From JALXDT01 sp964634755 (GTDB lineage: Bacteria; Acidobacteriota; Aminicenantia; JAMOAD01), in assembly GCA_964634755.1 (NCBI GenBank), contig CAZWJH010000024.1, forward strand, positions 1-27,864: a DNA stretch of 27,864 nucleotides, in the 5' to 3' direction. The position numbers and the translations under genes were made by a program. The number at the start of each line of letters is the position of its first letter. Positions within the stretch are counted from its first letter, which is position 1. Below are positions 14,866 to 23,969 of the stretch, in pieces. Below the pieces are notes generated by a model, which was not told the origin of the DNA, did no database searches, and saw only the letters and a program-made list of their open reading frames with translations.

Positions 14866-16929
14866 TCAGACTATTATTTCATTAAAATCGGCAATTTTTT
14901 CAAATAGGGAGGAAATTTTCTGAAGCATTGCGATTCTATTTGTTCTTAATTCATCATCTTCAACCATTACCATAACATTATCAAAATAAGAGTCTATAAA
15001 GGGTCTTAATGTGATGAGTATTTCCTGTGCCTTTAAAAAGTTCCTTTTTTCTACTTCCTTTAATACTTCTTTTTCCACAGCCTTAAACAAGTCAAAAAGC
15101 TCTTTCTCCTCCTTTTCAATTAATTTTTCTTCGGTAAAGAATAAGAGATCTTTGTCTTTAACAATGTTTTTTACCCTTTTATAAGAAATAATAAGCTTCC
15201 TAAAATTCTCATTGGGTTTTGTTTTTTGAACTGAAATTGTTCTTTGGAAATCAACAAGAATGTTTGAGAAACCAGTTTTTAAAACCGCATTGAGCACATC
15301 ATAATCAATTTGTCTATATTCCGTGCAATAATACCTGAATCTTTGCTCCATAAAATCAAAAAAAGATGAAACAATATCTTCTTTTGCAATTTTTACATCT
15401 CCGTACAAACCAAGAGTTTTTTCAAACAGAGAAAGAAGCTCTACATCAATATTTCCTTCAATAATTAACTTTACAATTGTATTGCCAATTCTTCTTAACC
15501 CGAAAGGATCTTTATCTCCGGAAACTTCCATTCCTGCAATAAAAGCACCCGAAAGAGAATCTATCCTATCTGCAAGAGATAGTATTCTCCCACTCAGAGT
15601 TACGGGATTTTCATCCTTTATATTTTGTGGTTTATAGTGTTCATATACAGCCTTCCACACATCATCTTTTTCCCCTTTCTCTTTTAAATACAATCCACCC
15701 ATAATTCCCTGAAGGGCAGGAAATTCTTTTACCATCTCTGTTAGTTGGTCAACTTTTGAGTATTTTGCGGCTTTTTTTACACTCTCCCTTAATTCATCCT
15801 CTTTATCATTTGTTAAAAATTCACAAAGGGATTCTACTCGCAAGGTTTTATCATAATATGTACCAAGTTTTGCCTCGAAACTGTAGTCCTTTAATTCTTC
15901 AAATAAGGTATCAAGATCAAGCTTGAGATCATTCTCCCAGAAAAACTTGGCATCTTCCAAAGTGGCTCTTACAACTCTCTCAAACCCGTTTACGATAAAA
16001 TAGAGTGCTTCTTCCGAAGCATCTGCTACTCCTACGAACCTTCCTGTTAAATTACTTTCTTTTTTTGTAAGAAAAAGTCTTTTTTCCTGTTTGAGAAAAA
16101 TTTCAATAATTTCAAAAGGGATGGAAAGATATTCATCCGGAAAAGTCCCGGAAAATACTATCGGATGCTCTACCATATCAACCAACTCATCAAAAAGTTC
16201 ACTGTTTTCAACTATTTCCACTCCTAATTTTTCTTCTATTTGCTTGAACCCCTCTTTTATCTTCTCTTCTCTTTCTTCTCTCTTCAATATTACAAAATTT
16301 GCTTTCAATGCATTCTTATACTTTGCTGGTTTTGAAATGATTATCTCTTCATTATCTGCTAAAATTCTATGTCCTCTTGTTCTATTTTTTGCCTCAACTC
16401 CTGCAAATTCAAAATTTACAATTTTTTTATCAAAAAGGGATAAAAGGCTTCTTATGGGTCTTGAAAATAAAACCCCACTCTCATTCCATTTCATATTTTT
16501 AGGGAAGGAGATAGAGCTTATGATTTCCGGAACCAAATTCACCAAAATCTCTTCTGTTTTTATACCTTTTTTTATTTCTTTAATTGCAACATATTCTCCC
16601 TTTTCAGTCTCAACTATTTCCAAATCCTCAACATTTTTTCCCTTTGATTTTGCAAATCCAATAGCGGCTTTTGTGGGGTTTTCATTTTCATCAAAAGCAA
16701 TCTTTTTTGCAGGACCTAATGTAATTTCTTCCTCTTCTTTCTGAATTTCCGAAATATTTTCAATAATAGCAACCAATCTTCTCTTAGTTCCTTCTACTTT
16801 TATGTTATCAAAGTCAATCCTATTTTCTTTAAGCTTTTTCTCAAAAATTTCCTTTAACTGTTTTAACCCTGTTCTCAGGTGTGACGGTGGTAAATCTTCA
16901 ACAAGTATTTCCAACAAATAATCACTCAT
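14866..16929 (-). CDS. glyS: Glycyl-tRNA synthetase beta subunit
   Basis: This 687-residue subunit of the alpha2beta2 glycyl-tRNA synthetase begins YLLEILVEDLPPSHLRTGL, the family's start. It contains GPAKKIAFDENENPTKAAIG, FPKNMKWNESGVLFSRPIR, RTRGHRIL and GVADASEEA. It also has the HD-like segment LSLADRIDSLSGAFIAG and DPFGLRRIGN. The C-terminal helical part (about 560-680) is the anticodon-binding region. Length is standard. The ATG overlaps the glyQ end by 8 nt, and pyk starts 9 nt after its stop. Confidence 0.97.
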   Translation of the reverse strand: MSDYLLEILVEDLPPSHLRTGLKQLKEIFEKKLKENRIDFDNIKVEGTKRRLVAIIENISEIQKEEEEITLGPAKKIAFDENENPTKAAIGFAKSKGKNVEDLEIVETEKGEYVAIKEIKKGIKTEEILVNLVPEIISSISFPKNMKWNESGVLFSRPIRSLLSLFDKKIVNFEFAGVEAKNRTRGHRILADNEEIIISKPAKYKNALKANFVILKREEREEKIKEGFKQIEEKLGVEIVENSELFDELVDMVEHPIVFSGTFPDEYLSIPFEIIEIFLKQEKRLFLTKKESNLTGRFVGVADASEEALYFIVNGFERVVRATLEDAKFFWENDLKLDLDTLFEELKDYSFEAKLGTYYDKTLRVESLCEFLTNDKEDELRESVKKAAKYSKVDQLTEMVKEFPALQGIMGGLYLKEKGEKDDVWKAVYEHYKPQNIKDENPVTLSGRILSLADRIDSLSGAFIAGMEVSGDKDPFGLRRIGNTIVKLIIEGNIDVELLSLFEKTLGLYGDVKIAKEDIVSSFFDFMEQRFRYYCTEYRQIDYDVLNAVLKTGFSNILVDFQRTISVQKTKPNENFRKLIISYKRVKNIVKDKDLLFFTEEKLIEKEEKELFDLFKAVEKEVLKEVEKRNFLKAQEILITLRPFIDSYFDNVMVMVEDDELRTNRIAMLQKISSLFEKIADFNEIIV

Positions 16930-17770
16930 TTGAAATATCCTCCAGATAAAGTTGAACGATCTCTTTTACATAATTTCTAATAGTAAGAATAATTTTTTGC
17001 CTTTGAGTTATTGAAATAGCTCTTCTCGCATCCAAAAGATTGAATATGTGAGAGAGTTTAAGAGCATAATCATAAGCAGGGTGGTAAAGACCTTTTTCAA
17101 TGAGATTTTTTATCTCTTTTTCATAAAGCTCAAAAGTCGTTTGTAGAGTATCTATATTTGCTTCTTTAAAATTAAACTCGGAAAATTGAACTTCTTCTTT
17201 AAAACGCAAATCTCTGTAAGTTATTCCTCCCCCCCATTCGAGTTCATAGATATTGTCTTTACCGGCAAGAAAAAGAGCCAATCTTTCTATTCCGTAAGTT
17301 ATTTCAAGAGGCACAGGGTAAAGATCCACTCCCCCTGCCTGTTGAAAATAAGTAAATTGGGTAACTTCAAGCCCATTTAACATGACCTGCCAACCAACTC
17401 CCCATGCTCCGAGAGTAGGAGACTCCCAGTTATCCTCTTCAAATGAAAGAAAATTCTTTTTTAGATCTATTCCAAGGGCTTTCAAACTATCTATATATAA
17501 CTGTTGACTATTTTTAGGAGCTGGTTTTAAGATTGCCTGATACTGGAAATGTTTTTGAACTCTGTTCGGGTTTTCGCCATATCTTCCGTCCGTGGGCCTT
17601 CGAGAAGGTTGCATATAAGCTACCCTGTAAGGTTTCGGGCCAAGAACTCTGAAAATTGTATCAGGACTCATAGTTCCAGCACCGACTTCCATATCATAAG
17701 TTGGTGCAATATAGCATCCTCTGCTTTTCCAGTAATCGGATAGAGTTAAAAATATTTCCTGAATGTTCAT
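16922..17770 (-). CDS. glyQ: Glycyl-tRNA synthetase alpha subunit
   Basis: This 282-residue catalytic subunit activates glycine and, with GlyS, charges tRNA-Gly. It shows YWKSRGCYIAPTYDMEVGAG, PYRVAYMQPSRRPTDGRYGE, NRVQKHFQYQ, FLSFEEDNWESPTLGAWGVG and VPLEITYGIERLA, the class II core motifs of this family. The start is ATG at 17770, overlapping the gcvPB stop as ATGA. That overlap joins tRNA-Gly charging to glycine cleavage in one message. Length is about 290 residues in most bacteria, so the protein is complete. Confidence 0.97.
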   Translation of the reverse strand: MNIQEIFLTLSDYWKSRGCYIAPTYDMEVGAGTMSPDTIFRVLGPKPYRVAYMQPSRRPTDGRYGENPNRVQKHFQYQAILKPAPKNSQQLYIDSLKALGIDLKKNFLSFEEDNWESPTLGAWGVGWQVMLNGLEVTQFTYFQQAGGVDLYPVPLEITYGIERLALFLAGKDNIYELEWGGGITYRDLRFKEEVQFSEFNFKEANIDTLQTTFELYEKEIKNLIEKGLYHPAYDYALKLSHIFNLLDARRAISITQRQKIILTIRNYVKEIVQLYLEDISNE

Positions 17771-19221
17771 TCTTCTTCCTCTTTGTATTTTAATTTTGGC
17801 TTTTTTGCTGCTAAGACCTCATTTAATCTTCTCACTGGGGTAAAATGAGGTGCCTCTTTTAAAAGTTCAGGGTTAGTTTCCGCCTCTTTGTGAATTTTTT
17901 TCATTGTTTCAATAAAAATATCCAGCGTCTTTTTGCTCTCTGTTTCCGTAGGCTCAATCATAAGAGCACCGTGTACTATCAGCGGAAAATAAACTGTAGG
18001 CGGGTGAATCCCATAATCGAGAAGCCTTTTTGCTATGTCCACTGTTTTGACTCCATACTTTTTAAAACTGTCTTCAGAGAAAACAACCTCATGAAGAGTT
18101 CGTGTTTTGTAAGGAAGTTCATAAGTACTTTTTAAATTTTCTCTGATATAGTTTGCATTTAAAACAGCAAACTCAGTGGCTTTTTTTAATCCATCAGCCC
18201 CCATTTCCAAAAGATATGTTAAAGCTTTTATCAATACTCCAAAATTTCCGTAAAAGCTTCTGATTTTTCCTATCGAATTGGGCCTGTTAAAATCGGGCAA
18301 ATATTTTCCGTCCATTTCTTTTATAACAGGGATAGGTAAAACTTCTTCGAACTCCTTGGCAACTCCCACCGGTCCTGCTCCGGGACCTCCCCCTCCGTGA
18401 GGGGTTGAAAATGTTTTATGAAGATTAAGATGCAAAACATCAACTCCCAATTCAGCAGGCTTTACATATCCCATAAGGGCATTAAAGTTTGCTCCATCCA
18501 TGTAAAGATAAGAGCCGTTTTTATGCAAAGTTTCCGCTATCTCCTTTATCTCCCTTTCATAAACTCCGAGGGTATTGGGGTTTGTCATCATTAAAGCTGC
18601 TATATCTTCATTTAAATACTCTTTAACAGTCTCAACTTTTAAGTATCCCTCTTTACCCGAAGGTATTTCTTTTACATCATAACCTGCAAAGTGTGAACTT
18701 GCAGGATTTGTTCCATGGGCAGAGTCCGGAATAAGAACTATCTTTCTCGGATTTCCCCTTAACTCTAACTTTTTTCTAATCATAAGCATTCCTGCAAGCT
18801 CTCCGTGAGCACCTGCCGAAGGATAAAGAGTAAAGAAAGGAAAGCCTGTAAGCTCTGATAGTATGTTTTCAAGTGTCTTTATCAATTTTAAATTTCCCTG
18901 AACAAGCTCATAGGGAGAGTACGGATGGGAAAGTAAGAAGCCTTCCAAACCAGCTGTCTTTTCGTTTATTTTTGGGTTATATTTCATTGTACAGGAACCA
19001 AGAGGATAAAAACCTTCGTCAACAGAATAATTATAGTGTGCAAGAGCTGTATAATGTCTGACTATCTCAACCTCTGAAACCTCGGGAAGTCCTTTAAGCT
19101 CTTTTCTTAAAAGTTCTTCTGGGATGTGGTCTTTTTCTTCAACATCAAGCTCAGGAATTGAAAATCCGCTCTTTCCTTCTTCAGTTAACTCAAAAATCAA
19201 GGGTTCTCTATCTTTAATCAT
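17767..19221 (-). CDS. gcvPB: Glycine dehydrogenase (decarboxylating) subunit 2
   Basis: This 484-residue protein is the PLP-binding half of the split P-protein. It takes the carboxyl of glycine off as CO2 and passes the aminomethyl group to lipoyl GcvH. PLP is bound on Lys269 in LHLNLHKTFSTPHGGGGPG. Other landmarks are DEGFYPLGSCTMKYNPKIN, TLYPSAGAHGEL, DSAHGTNPASS and MMTNPNTLGVYE. The ATG shares ATGA with the gcvPA stop, and its own stop overlaps the glyQ start in the same way, giving three tightly coupled genes. Confidence 0.97.
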   Translation of the reverse strand: MIKDREPLIFELTEEGKSGFSIPELDVEEKDHIPEELLRKELKGLPEVSEVEIVRHYTALAHYNYSVDEGFYPLGSCTMKYNPKINEKTAGLEGFLLSHPYSPYELVQGNLKLIKTLENILSELTGFPFFTLYPSAGAHGELAGMLMIRKKLELRGNPRKIVLIPDSAHGTNPASSHFAGYDVKEIPSGKEGYLKVETVKEYLNEDIAALMMTNPNTLGVYEREIKEIAETLHKNGSYLYMDGANFNALMGYVKPAELGVDVLHLNLHKTFSTPHGGGGPGAGPVGVAKEFEEVLPIPVIKEMDGKYLPDFNRPNSIGKIRSFYGNFGVLIKALTYLLEMGADGLKKATEFAVLNANYIRENLKSTYELPYKTRTLHEVVFSEDSFKKYGVKTVDIAKRLLDYGIHPPTVYFPLIVHGALMIEPTETESKKTLDIFIETMKKIHKEAETNPELLKEAPHFTPVRRLNEVLAAKKPKLKYKEEEE

Positions 19222-20558
19222 TTGTTCTCCTCCAATGCTTTTACGAGTTCATCTATTTCAGCTTTTTTGTTAACCTCTGTGAAAGTCAAAAGGATGCCCT
19301 TTTCATCCTCAGGATAAAACCACCTTAAAGGAATTCCGGCAACAATTTTTTTATCAAGAAGTTTTCTGTGAGTCTCTTCTGCATTTTCCGTTTCTATGAC
19401 AAATTCATTGAAAATAGGTCCGTTAAATCTAATCTTTATACCAATCTCTTTTATCCTCTTTTTTGCATAATTTGCTTTAATCAGATTTTGTTTTGCAAGT
19501 TCTCTTAACCCTTTTTTTCCATAAACAGATAAAAATATAGCTGCTCTTATGACACACCATGCCTGATTGGAACAAATATTTGATGTTGCTCTCTCTCTTC
19601 TGATATGCTGTTCTCTTGTTGAAAGGGTAAGTACAAAGCCTCTCTTTCCTTCTGCATCCACAGTTTCACCCACTATTCTTCCCGGCATTTCCCACAGAAA
19701 TTTTTTGTTTGAAGTTGTTATAAACCCTAATGTGGGACCTCCGAAGTACGGGTAGAGTCCGAATGACTGGGCATCTCCAACTACGACATCCGTTCCAAAT
19801 TCAGAAGGTGGTTTTAAAATACCCAAAGAGAGAGTCTCTGCTATTACTGATATAAGGAGAGTTTTGCTCTCTCCGATCTTATCTTTAATCCATTTATAAT
19901 CTTCTATTATTCCGAAAAAATTGGGAGATTGAATTAAAATACCACCTATCTCCTCATTAAATTTTTTATTAAAATCATCTTTTGATACTCTTCCGTCTTC
20001 ATCATAATCTATGAAATCAAACTCAATATTTAAGTTTTTAATATAGGTTTTTATTGTTGAAATATATTCGGGATGAAGGGATTTTGCAATTAAAAATTTG
20101 TTCTTTCTTGTAACTCTCCATGCAAGCAAAAGCCCCTCTGCTGCTGCCGTTGCTCCATCATAAAGAGAGGCATTTGAAAATTCCATCCCAGTAAGATTGG
20201 AAATCATTGTCTGGTATTCGAATGTTGCCTGAAGTGTACCCTGAGAAACTTCCGGTTGATAAGGTGTATAGGGAGTCACAAATTCCCCTTTCATACTTAA
20301 GTAATTTACTACTTCCGGAATGTGGTGAAAGTAAGAGCCTCCTCCGAGAAATAGCTTGTAATCCTTTACTTTATTCTCTCCTTCTAACTTTTTAAAAAAT
20401 TCAATTATATCAGGCTCAGAAAGAGGTTTTCCATAGTCAACTTTGTCTTTTGTCAGGTTTGAAGGGGGAATAGAAGAAAACAGCTCTTCCACGCTTTTAA
20501 CCCCAACAGACTTCAGCATAGCTTTTACGCTATTTTCACTATTTGGAAAGTATCTCAT
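19218..20558 (-). CDS. gcvPA: Glycine dehydrogenase (decarboxylating) subunit 1
   Basis: This 446-residue protein is the N-terminal half of the split P-protein; it pairs with GcvPB and lacks the PLP lysine. It begins YFPNSENSVKAML and has FLGGGSYFHHIPEVV, FVTPYTPYQPEVSQGTLQA, ASLYDGATAAAEG, GDAQSFGLYPYFGGPTLGF and STREQHIRRERATSNICSNQ. Length and motifs are those of a normal full-length subunit. It begins 1 nt after the gcvH stop, so both are read from the same message. Confidence 0.97.
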   Translation of the reverse strand: MRYFPNSENSVKAMLKSVGVKSVEELFSSIPPSNLTKDKVDYGKPLSEPDIIEFFKKLEGENKVKDYKLFLGGGSYFHHIPEVVNYLSMKGEFVTPYTPYQPEVSQGTLQATFEYQTMISNLTGMEFSNASLYDGATAAAEGLLLAWRVTRKNKFLIAKSLHPEYISTIKTYIKNLNIEFDFIDYDEDGRVSKDDFNKKFNEEIGGILIQSPNFFGIIEDYKWIKDKIGESKTLLISVIAETLSLGILKPPSEFGTDVVVGDAQSFGLYPYFGGPTLGFITTSNKKFLWEMPGRIVGETVDAEGKRGFVLTLSTREQHIRRERATSNICSNQAWCVIRAAIFLSVYGKKGLRELAKQNLIKANYAKKRIKEIGIKIRFNGPIFNEFVIETENAEETHRKLLDKKIVAGIPLRWFYPEDEKGILLTFTEVNKKAEIDELVKALEENK

Positions 20559-20559
20559 T

Positions 20560-20931
20560 TTATCCTTCTATAAACTTATTGTAAGCATCCTCATCCATAA
20601 GCTCTTTTATCTCATCAGGAGAGCTTATTTTTATTTTAAATATCCAGCCATCTCCATAAGGATCATTATTGATAAGCTCTGGCTCATCATCAAGCTTTGA
20701 ATTTACTTCAATGATTTCACCCGAAACAGGGGCATACACTTTAGCAGATTCTTTCGGAGATTCAACATAGCACACTTCATCTCCTTTGTTTATTTTTTTA
20801 CCTGTTTCAGGGAGTATAACTTTGATAACTTCGCCAAGCTCCTCTTGAGCAAAGTTTGAAATCCCGCAATATGCGGTATCTTCCTCCACTTTTACATACT
20901 CATGTTGTTTTGTAAAATAAAGATTGGACAT
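20560..20931 (-). CDS. gcvH: Glycine cleavage system H protein
   Basis: This 123-residue lipoyl carrier shuttles the aminomethyl group between P-, T- and L-proteins. The lipoyl lysine is Lys60 in EVCYVESPKESAKVYAPVSG; the residue before it is Pro where Val is more usual (ESVKA). It opens with YFTKQHEYVKVEE and ends NNDPYGDGWIFKIK, as expected. AAGGAGG (20938-20944) precedes the ATG. It heads the run gcvH-gcvPA-gcvPB-glyQ-glyS-pyk. The aminomethyltransferase (gcvT), dihydrolipoamide dehydrogenase and lipoate genes are not in the window. Confidence 0.96.
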   Translation of the reverse strand: MSNLYFTKQHEYVKVEEDTAYCGISNFAQEELGEVIKVILPETGKKINKGDEVCYVESPKESAKVYAPVSGEIIEVNSKLDDEPELINNDPYGDGWIFKIKISSPDEIKELMDEDAYNKFIEG

Positions 20932-20962
20932 TTTATTCCTCCTTAATTTTATTATTCAATAA

Positions 20963-20989
20963 ATTATCACTATTAAGATTCTCTGTCAA
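20963..20989 (-). promoter_or_regulatory. Probable gcvH operon promoter
   Basis: On the minus strand a perfect TTGACA (20989-20984) is followed after 15 nt by GATAAT (20968-20963), 5 of 6 to the -10 consensus. The spacer is shorter than ideal. Transcription would start near 20956, leaving a leader of about 25 nt. That is too short to hold a glycine riboswitch. Confidence 0.45.
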
Positions 20990-21060
20990 TTGAAAGTTAC
21001 TACTTTACATTATTACAAAGCTCACAAATATTGAAGAATGCTTAAAAATTTTTTATGCTT

Positions 21061-22392
21061 TTATCTCTTTTTTTTCTTCTTTTTTGATTTTTTAGTACTT
21101 TTTCTTTTTGAAGATTTTGCTGTTTTTTGAGCAGGTTTTCTCTCTTCTTTTTGAGGAGGAGGAACTGTCTCCTCTTTAACCTTTTTCACTTCTGATTTCT
21201 TTCTTTCCTCTATTCTCTTCAGGTTTGCAATTTTTTTCTCTTTAGCCTTTTTCTCTTTTCTCTTTTCCCAAATTCCAATGTAGGCACAGGATTGATAGAT
21301 AGATGAATATGTACCGGAGATAATACCTACAAGCATTGTAAAAGCAAAATCTCTTATAACCTCTCCTCCGAAAATGTATAAAGCGAGAACTGTTAGCAAA
21401 GTAGTTCCCGAAGTTATAATTGTTCTTGAAAGAGTTTCATTTATACTAACATCTAAAATTTCCTCAATCCCTAACTTTTTTACATACTTTTTAAGATTAT
21501 CTCTAACTCTATCATAAATAACGATGGTATCATTCAAAGAGTATCCCACGATTGTTAAAATACCGGCAACAATAGTAAGAGATATCTCCTTATTAAAAAA
21601 GGAAATAAAGCTTAATGTAACGAGAATATCGTGAGTAAGGGTTAAAACAGCTGAAACACCGAAGAGGAATTTAAATCTGAAAGCTATGTAAATAAGCATT
21701 CCTATTAAAGCCCAGATTGTTGCCTGTGTCGCTTTATATCTGAGATCTTTTCCTACCTGAGGACCTACGATTTCAACCCTTAAAAGAGCTATATTACCTA
21801 AAAAGCTCTTTTCTTTTAATTTTTCAAAAACATCTTTTGGTAAAAGGTTTTTAATCTCATCAAAACTCTTAATAATTCCGAGATGTTTCTTTTTGTAATC
21901 TGCTATTTTTGTAGCATACTCTTCAGCTTTTGCTTCGTCACCTGTGATTTGAAGCAGAAGATTTTTTATAAATGATTTTTCAGAAATATTAAGGTCTAAT
22001 TTTCCCTCTTTTAGAAGTTGTTTTTCTTCCTCTGTTCTGAGTGCATCAACGATCTTGTTTGCAACCTCTTCTGGCTTTTCCATATTCTCTTCTTCTATGC
22101 TTTTACTGCTTACTTTTTGAGCTTTTATTGTGAACTCATGACCTTCCCCTAATTTTTGAATAATACTTTTGCCTAAATCAACATTCTTAAGGCTTTTTCT
22201 CACTTTATCAACAGAAACATCATTTTTGAAATTTATTTGAACTAAAGTTCCACCGGCAAAATCAATGCTCAGGCTAAATCCTTTTTTTACGTATACTGAA
22301 ATTCCTCCTGCTGTAATTACAACAAAAGAGAGAATAAACGCAATATATTTAAACTTCATAAATTTGAAATTTGGATTCTTAAAAAATTCCAT
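21061..22392 (-). CDS. secF: Protein translocase subunit SecF
   Basis: This 443-residue inner-membrane protein works with SecD to pull exported proteins across using the ion gradient. It has a first membrane segment (about 17-34), the IDFAGGTLVQI motif, and VEIVGPQVGKDLR at about 206-218. A cluster of five membrane segments follows, with ILTIVGYSLNDTIVIYDRVR and SRTIITSGTTLL. It is much longer than the common 300-330 residues. A helical, charged insertion of roughly 70-75 residues (within about 95-200) enlarges the external domain, and about 70 residues after the last membrane segment form a very basic tail ending KKSKKKKKKR. The start has GGAGG upstream and lies 10 nt after the secD stop. 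Confidence 0.95.
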   Translation of the reverse strand: MEFFKNPNFKFMKFKYIAFILSFVVITAGGISVYVKKGFSLSIDFAGGTLVQINFKNDVSVDKVRKSLKNVDLGKSIIQKLGEGHEFTIKAQKVSSKSIEEENMEKPEEVANKIVDALRTEEEKQLLKEGKLDLNISEKSFIKNLLLQITGDEAKAEEYATKIADYKKKHLGIIKSFDEIKNLLPKDVFEKLKEKSFLGNIALLRVEIVGPQVGKDLRYKATQATIWALIGMLIYIAFRFKFLFGVSAVLTLTHDILVTLSFISFFNKEISLTIVAGILTIVGYSLNDTIVIYDRVRDNLKKYVKKLGIEEILDVSINETLSRTIITSGTTLLTVLALYIFGGEVIRDFAFTMLVGIISGTYSSIYQSCAYIGIWEKRKEKKAKEKKIANLKRIEERKKSEVKKVKEETVPPPQKEERKPAQKTAKSSKRKSTKKSKKKKKKR

Positions 22393-22402
22393 CTCAGTCC
22401 TC

Positions 22403-23956
22403 CTATATACTTAAAGTCTCAACTCTTTTCTTCAAAGCAAAAATAAGCTCAAAGATAGCTCTGGAAACATAAACCGCTGTGAACATTGACGCTAAAATAC
22501 CAATGATAAGAGTTATTGCAAATCCCTTTATTGGGCCTGTTCCGAATTGAAAGAGAAATATAGCTGCTATGACTGTAGTTATATTTGCATCAAAAATAGT
22601 AATAAACGCTTTTTTAAAACCTTCATCAACAGCAGCTTTTGGTGTTTTACCAAGTTTCAAATCTTCCCTTATCCTTTCAAAAATAAGAACATTCGCATCA
22701 ACTGACATACCAATAGTCAAGATAATACCTGCTATACCGGGTAATGTTAAAGTTGCTCTGAAGTAAGCAAGTGCACCCATAATTATAACTATATTTAAAA
22801 GAAGAGCTATAACAGCATTCACACCGGACAATTTATAGTAGAAGACCATAAAAAAGATAACTAAAAGAAGGCCTATAAACATTGCTTTGAGTCCTTTATT
22901 AATTGAATCGGCACCTAAGGAGGGTCCAATAGTTCTTTCCTCAAGATATCTTATGGATGCCGGAAGAGAGCCTGATCTTAATTTTAGTGCCAAATCATTT
23001 GCTGATTCATATGTGAAGTGTCCCTCTATTATTCCACTATCATAGATTACCTCATTAATAACTGGAGCTGATTGAACAATACCATCCAAAATAATTGCGA
23101 GTCTTTCGCCCCTATGCTCTCTTGTAACTTTTTCGAATTTTTTGGCTCCCTCTCTTTTTAACCTAAAGCTAACAGCCGGAGCACCATATTTATCCTGTCC
23201 GACTCTCGCATCTCTTAAATCCATCCCTGTAACAGCTGCAACTTTTTTAACCAAAAAATACTCCCTGCTTCCTTCCTTTGTAACACCGGGAACCACTTCC
23301 ATATCATCAGGAACCTTTCCATTGTATTTTTCCAATAATTTTTCCTTTGAAGCATAGGGCCCGTTTACAACTATTTTAAGCTCTAAAACAGCAGTACTTT
23401 TTATTAAATTTTTAACTCTTGCAGGATCCTCAACTCCGGGAAGCTCAACCAAAATCCTCTCACTCTGACCGGTAAGACCTTCTCTCTGAATAACAGGCTC
23501 AGCGACACCAAACTGGTCAACCCTGTTTCTTATGGTTTCCTTTGCCTGTTCAACCGCCTGATCTCTTATTTTAACTTCTGCGTTTTGTTTTAATTTTAAA
23601 ATTATCTTCCCCGCAGATACATTATAATTCCAATTTTGAAAGCCACCTTCTTTTAATACAGCTATTATCTGGTCTTCTGCTACAGAATCATATCCTTCGA
23701 TTGAAATTTCTTTAACTCCGATTCTTCTAACTTTTTCCACTTTTATGTTTTTATCTTTAAACTCTGATCTAAGCTGAAGAATCATCTGATCTGTTACCGC
23801 CCTTACGGCATCATCCGTTTGGACTTTAAGTACAAGGTGAATTCCGCCCTTTAAGTCTAATCCTAATTTTATTTTTTCCTTGGGGGGAACTGCTATTATA
23901 ACAAAGATGGCAATTATTACGATTATTATTGCGAATTTTGTATAAACACTTTTCAT
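22403..23956 (-). CDS. secD: Protein translocase subunit SecD
   Basis: This 517-residue partner of SecF has a first membrane segment at 7-24 and KIKLGLDLKGGIHLVLKV just after it. A large external domain follows, with ETIRNRVDQFGVAEPVIQ and LVELPGVEDPARVKNL. Five more membrane segments come in the last third, with RTIGPSLGADSINKGL and ILTIGMSVDANVLIFERIRE, the conserved Asp-bearing helix. Length is between the short and long forms of the family. GGGAGG lies upstream of the ATG. The order yajC-secD-secF is the usual one. Confidence 0.97.
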   Translation of the reverse strand: MKSVYTKFAIIIVIIAIFVIIAVPPKEKIKLGLDLKGGIHLVLKVQTDDAVRAVTDQMILQLRSEFKDKNIKVEKVRRIGVKEISIEGYDSVAEDQIIAVLKEGGFQNWNYNVSAGKIILKLKQNAEVKIRDQAVEQAKETIRNRVDQFGVAEPVIQREGLTGQSERILVELPGVEDPARVKNLIKSTAVLELKIVVNGPYASKEKLLEKYNGKVPDDMEVVPGVTKEGSREYFLVKKVAAVTGMDLRDARVGQDKYGAPAVSFRLKREGAKKFEKVTREHRGERLAIILDGIVQSAPVINEVIYDSGIIEGHFTYESANDLALKLRSGSLPASIRYLEERTIGPSLGADSINKGLKAMFIGLLLVIFFMVFYYKLSGVNAVIALLLNIVIIMGALAYFRATLTLPGIAGIILTIGMSVDANVLIFERIREDLKLGKTPKAAVDEGFKKAFITIFDANITTVIAAIFLFQFGTGPIKGFAITLIIGILASMFTAVYVSRAIFELIFALKKRVETLSI

Positions 23957-23969
23957 TCTATCCTCCCAC

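Noticed and set aside
16091..16744. Plus-strand frame of 217 codons opposite glyS
   Set aside because: GlyS has full-length family motifs on the minus strand. The plus reading is Ser/Phe-rich with no recognisable domain.
20932..21060. Glycine riboswitch before gcvH
   Set aside because: The probable promoter leaves a leader of only about 25 nt, and no conserved glycine-aptamer core is visible in the 129-base gap.
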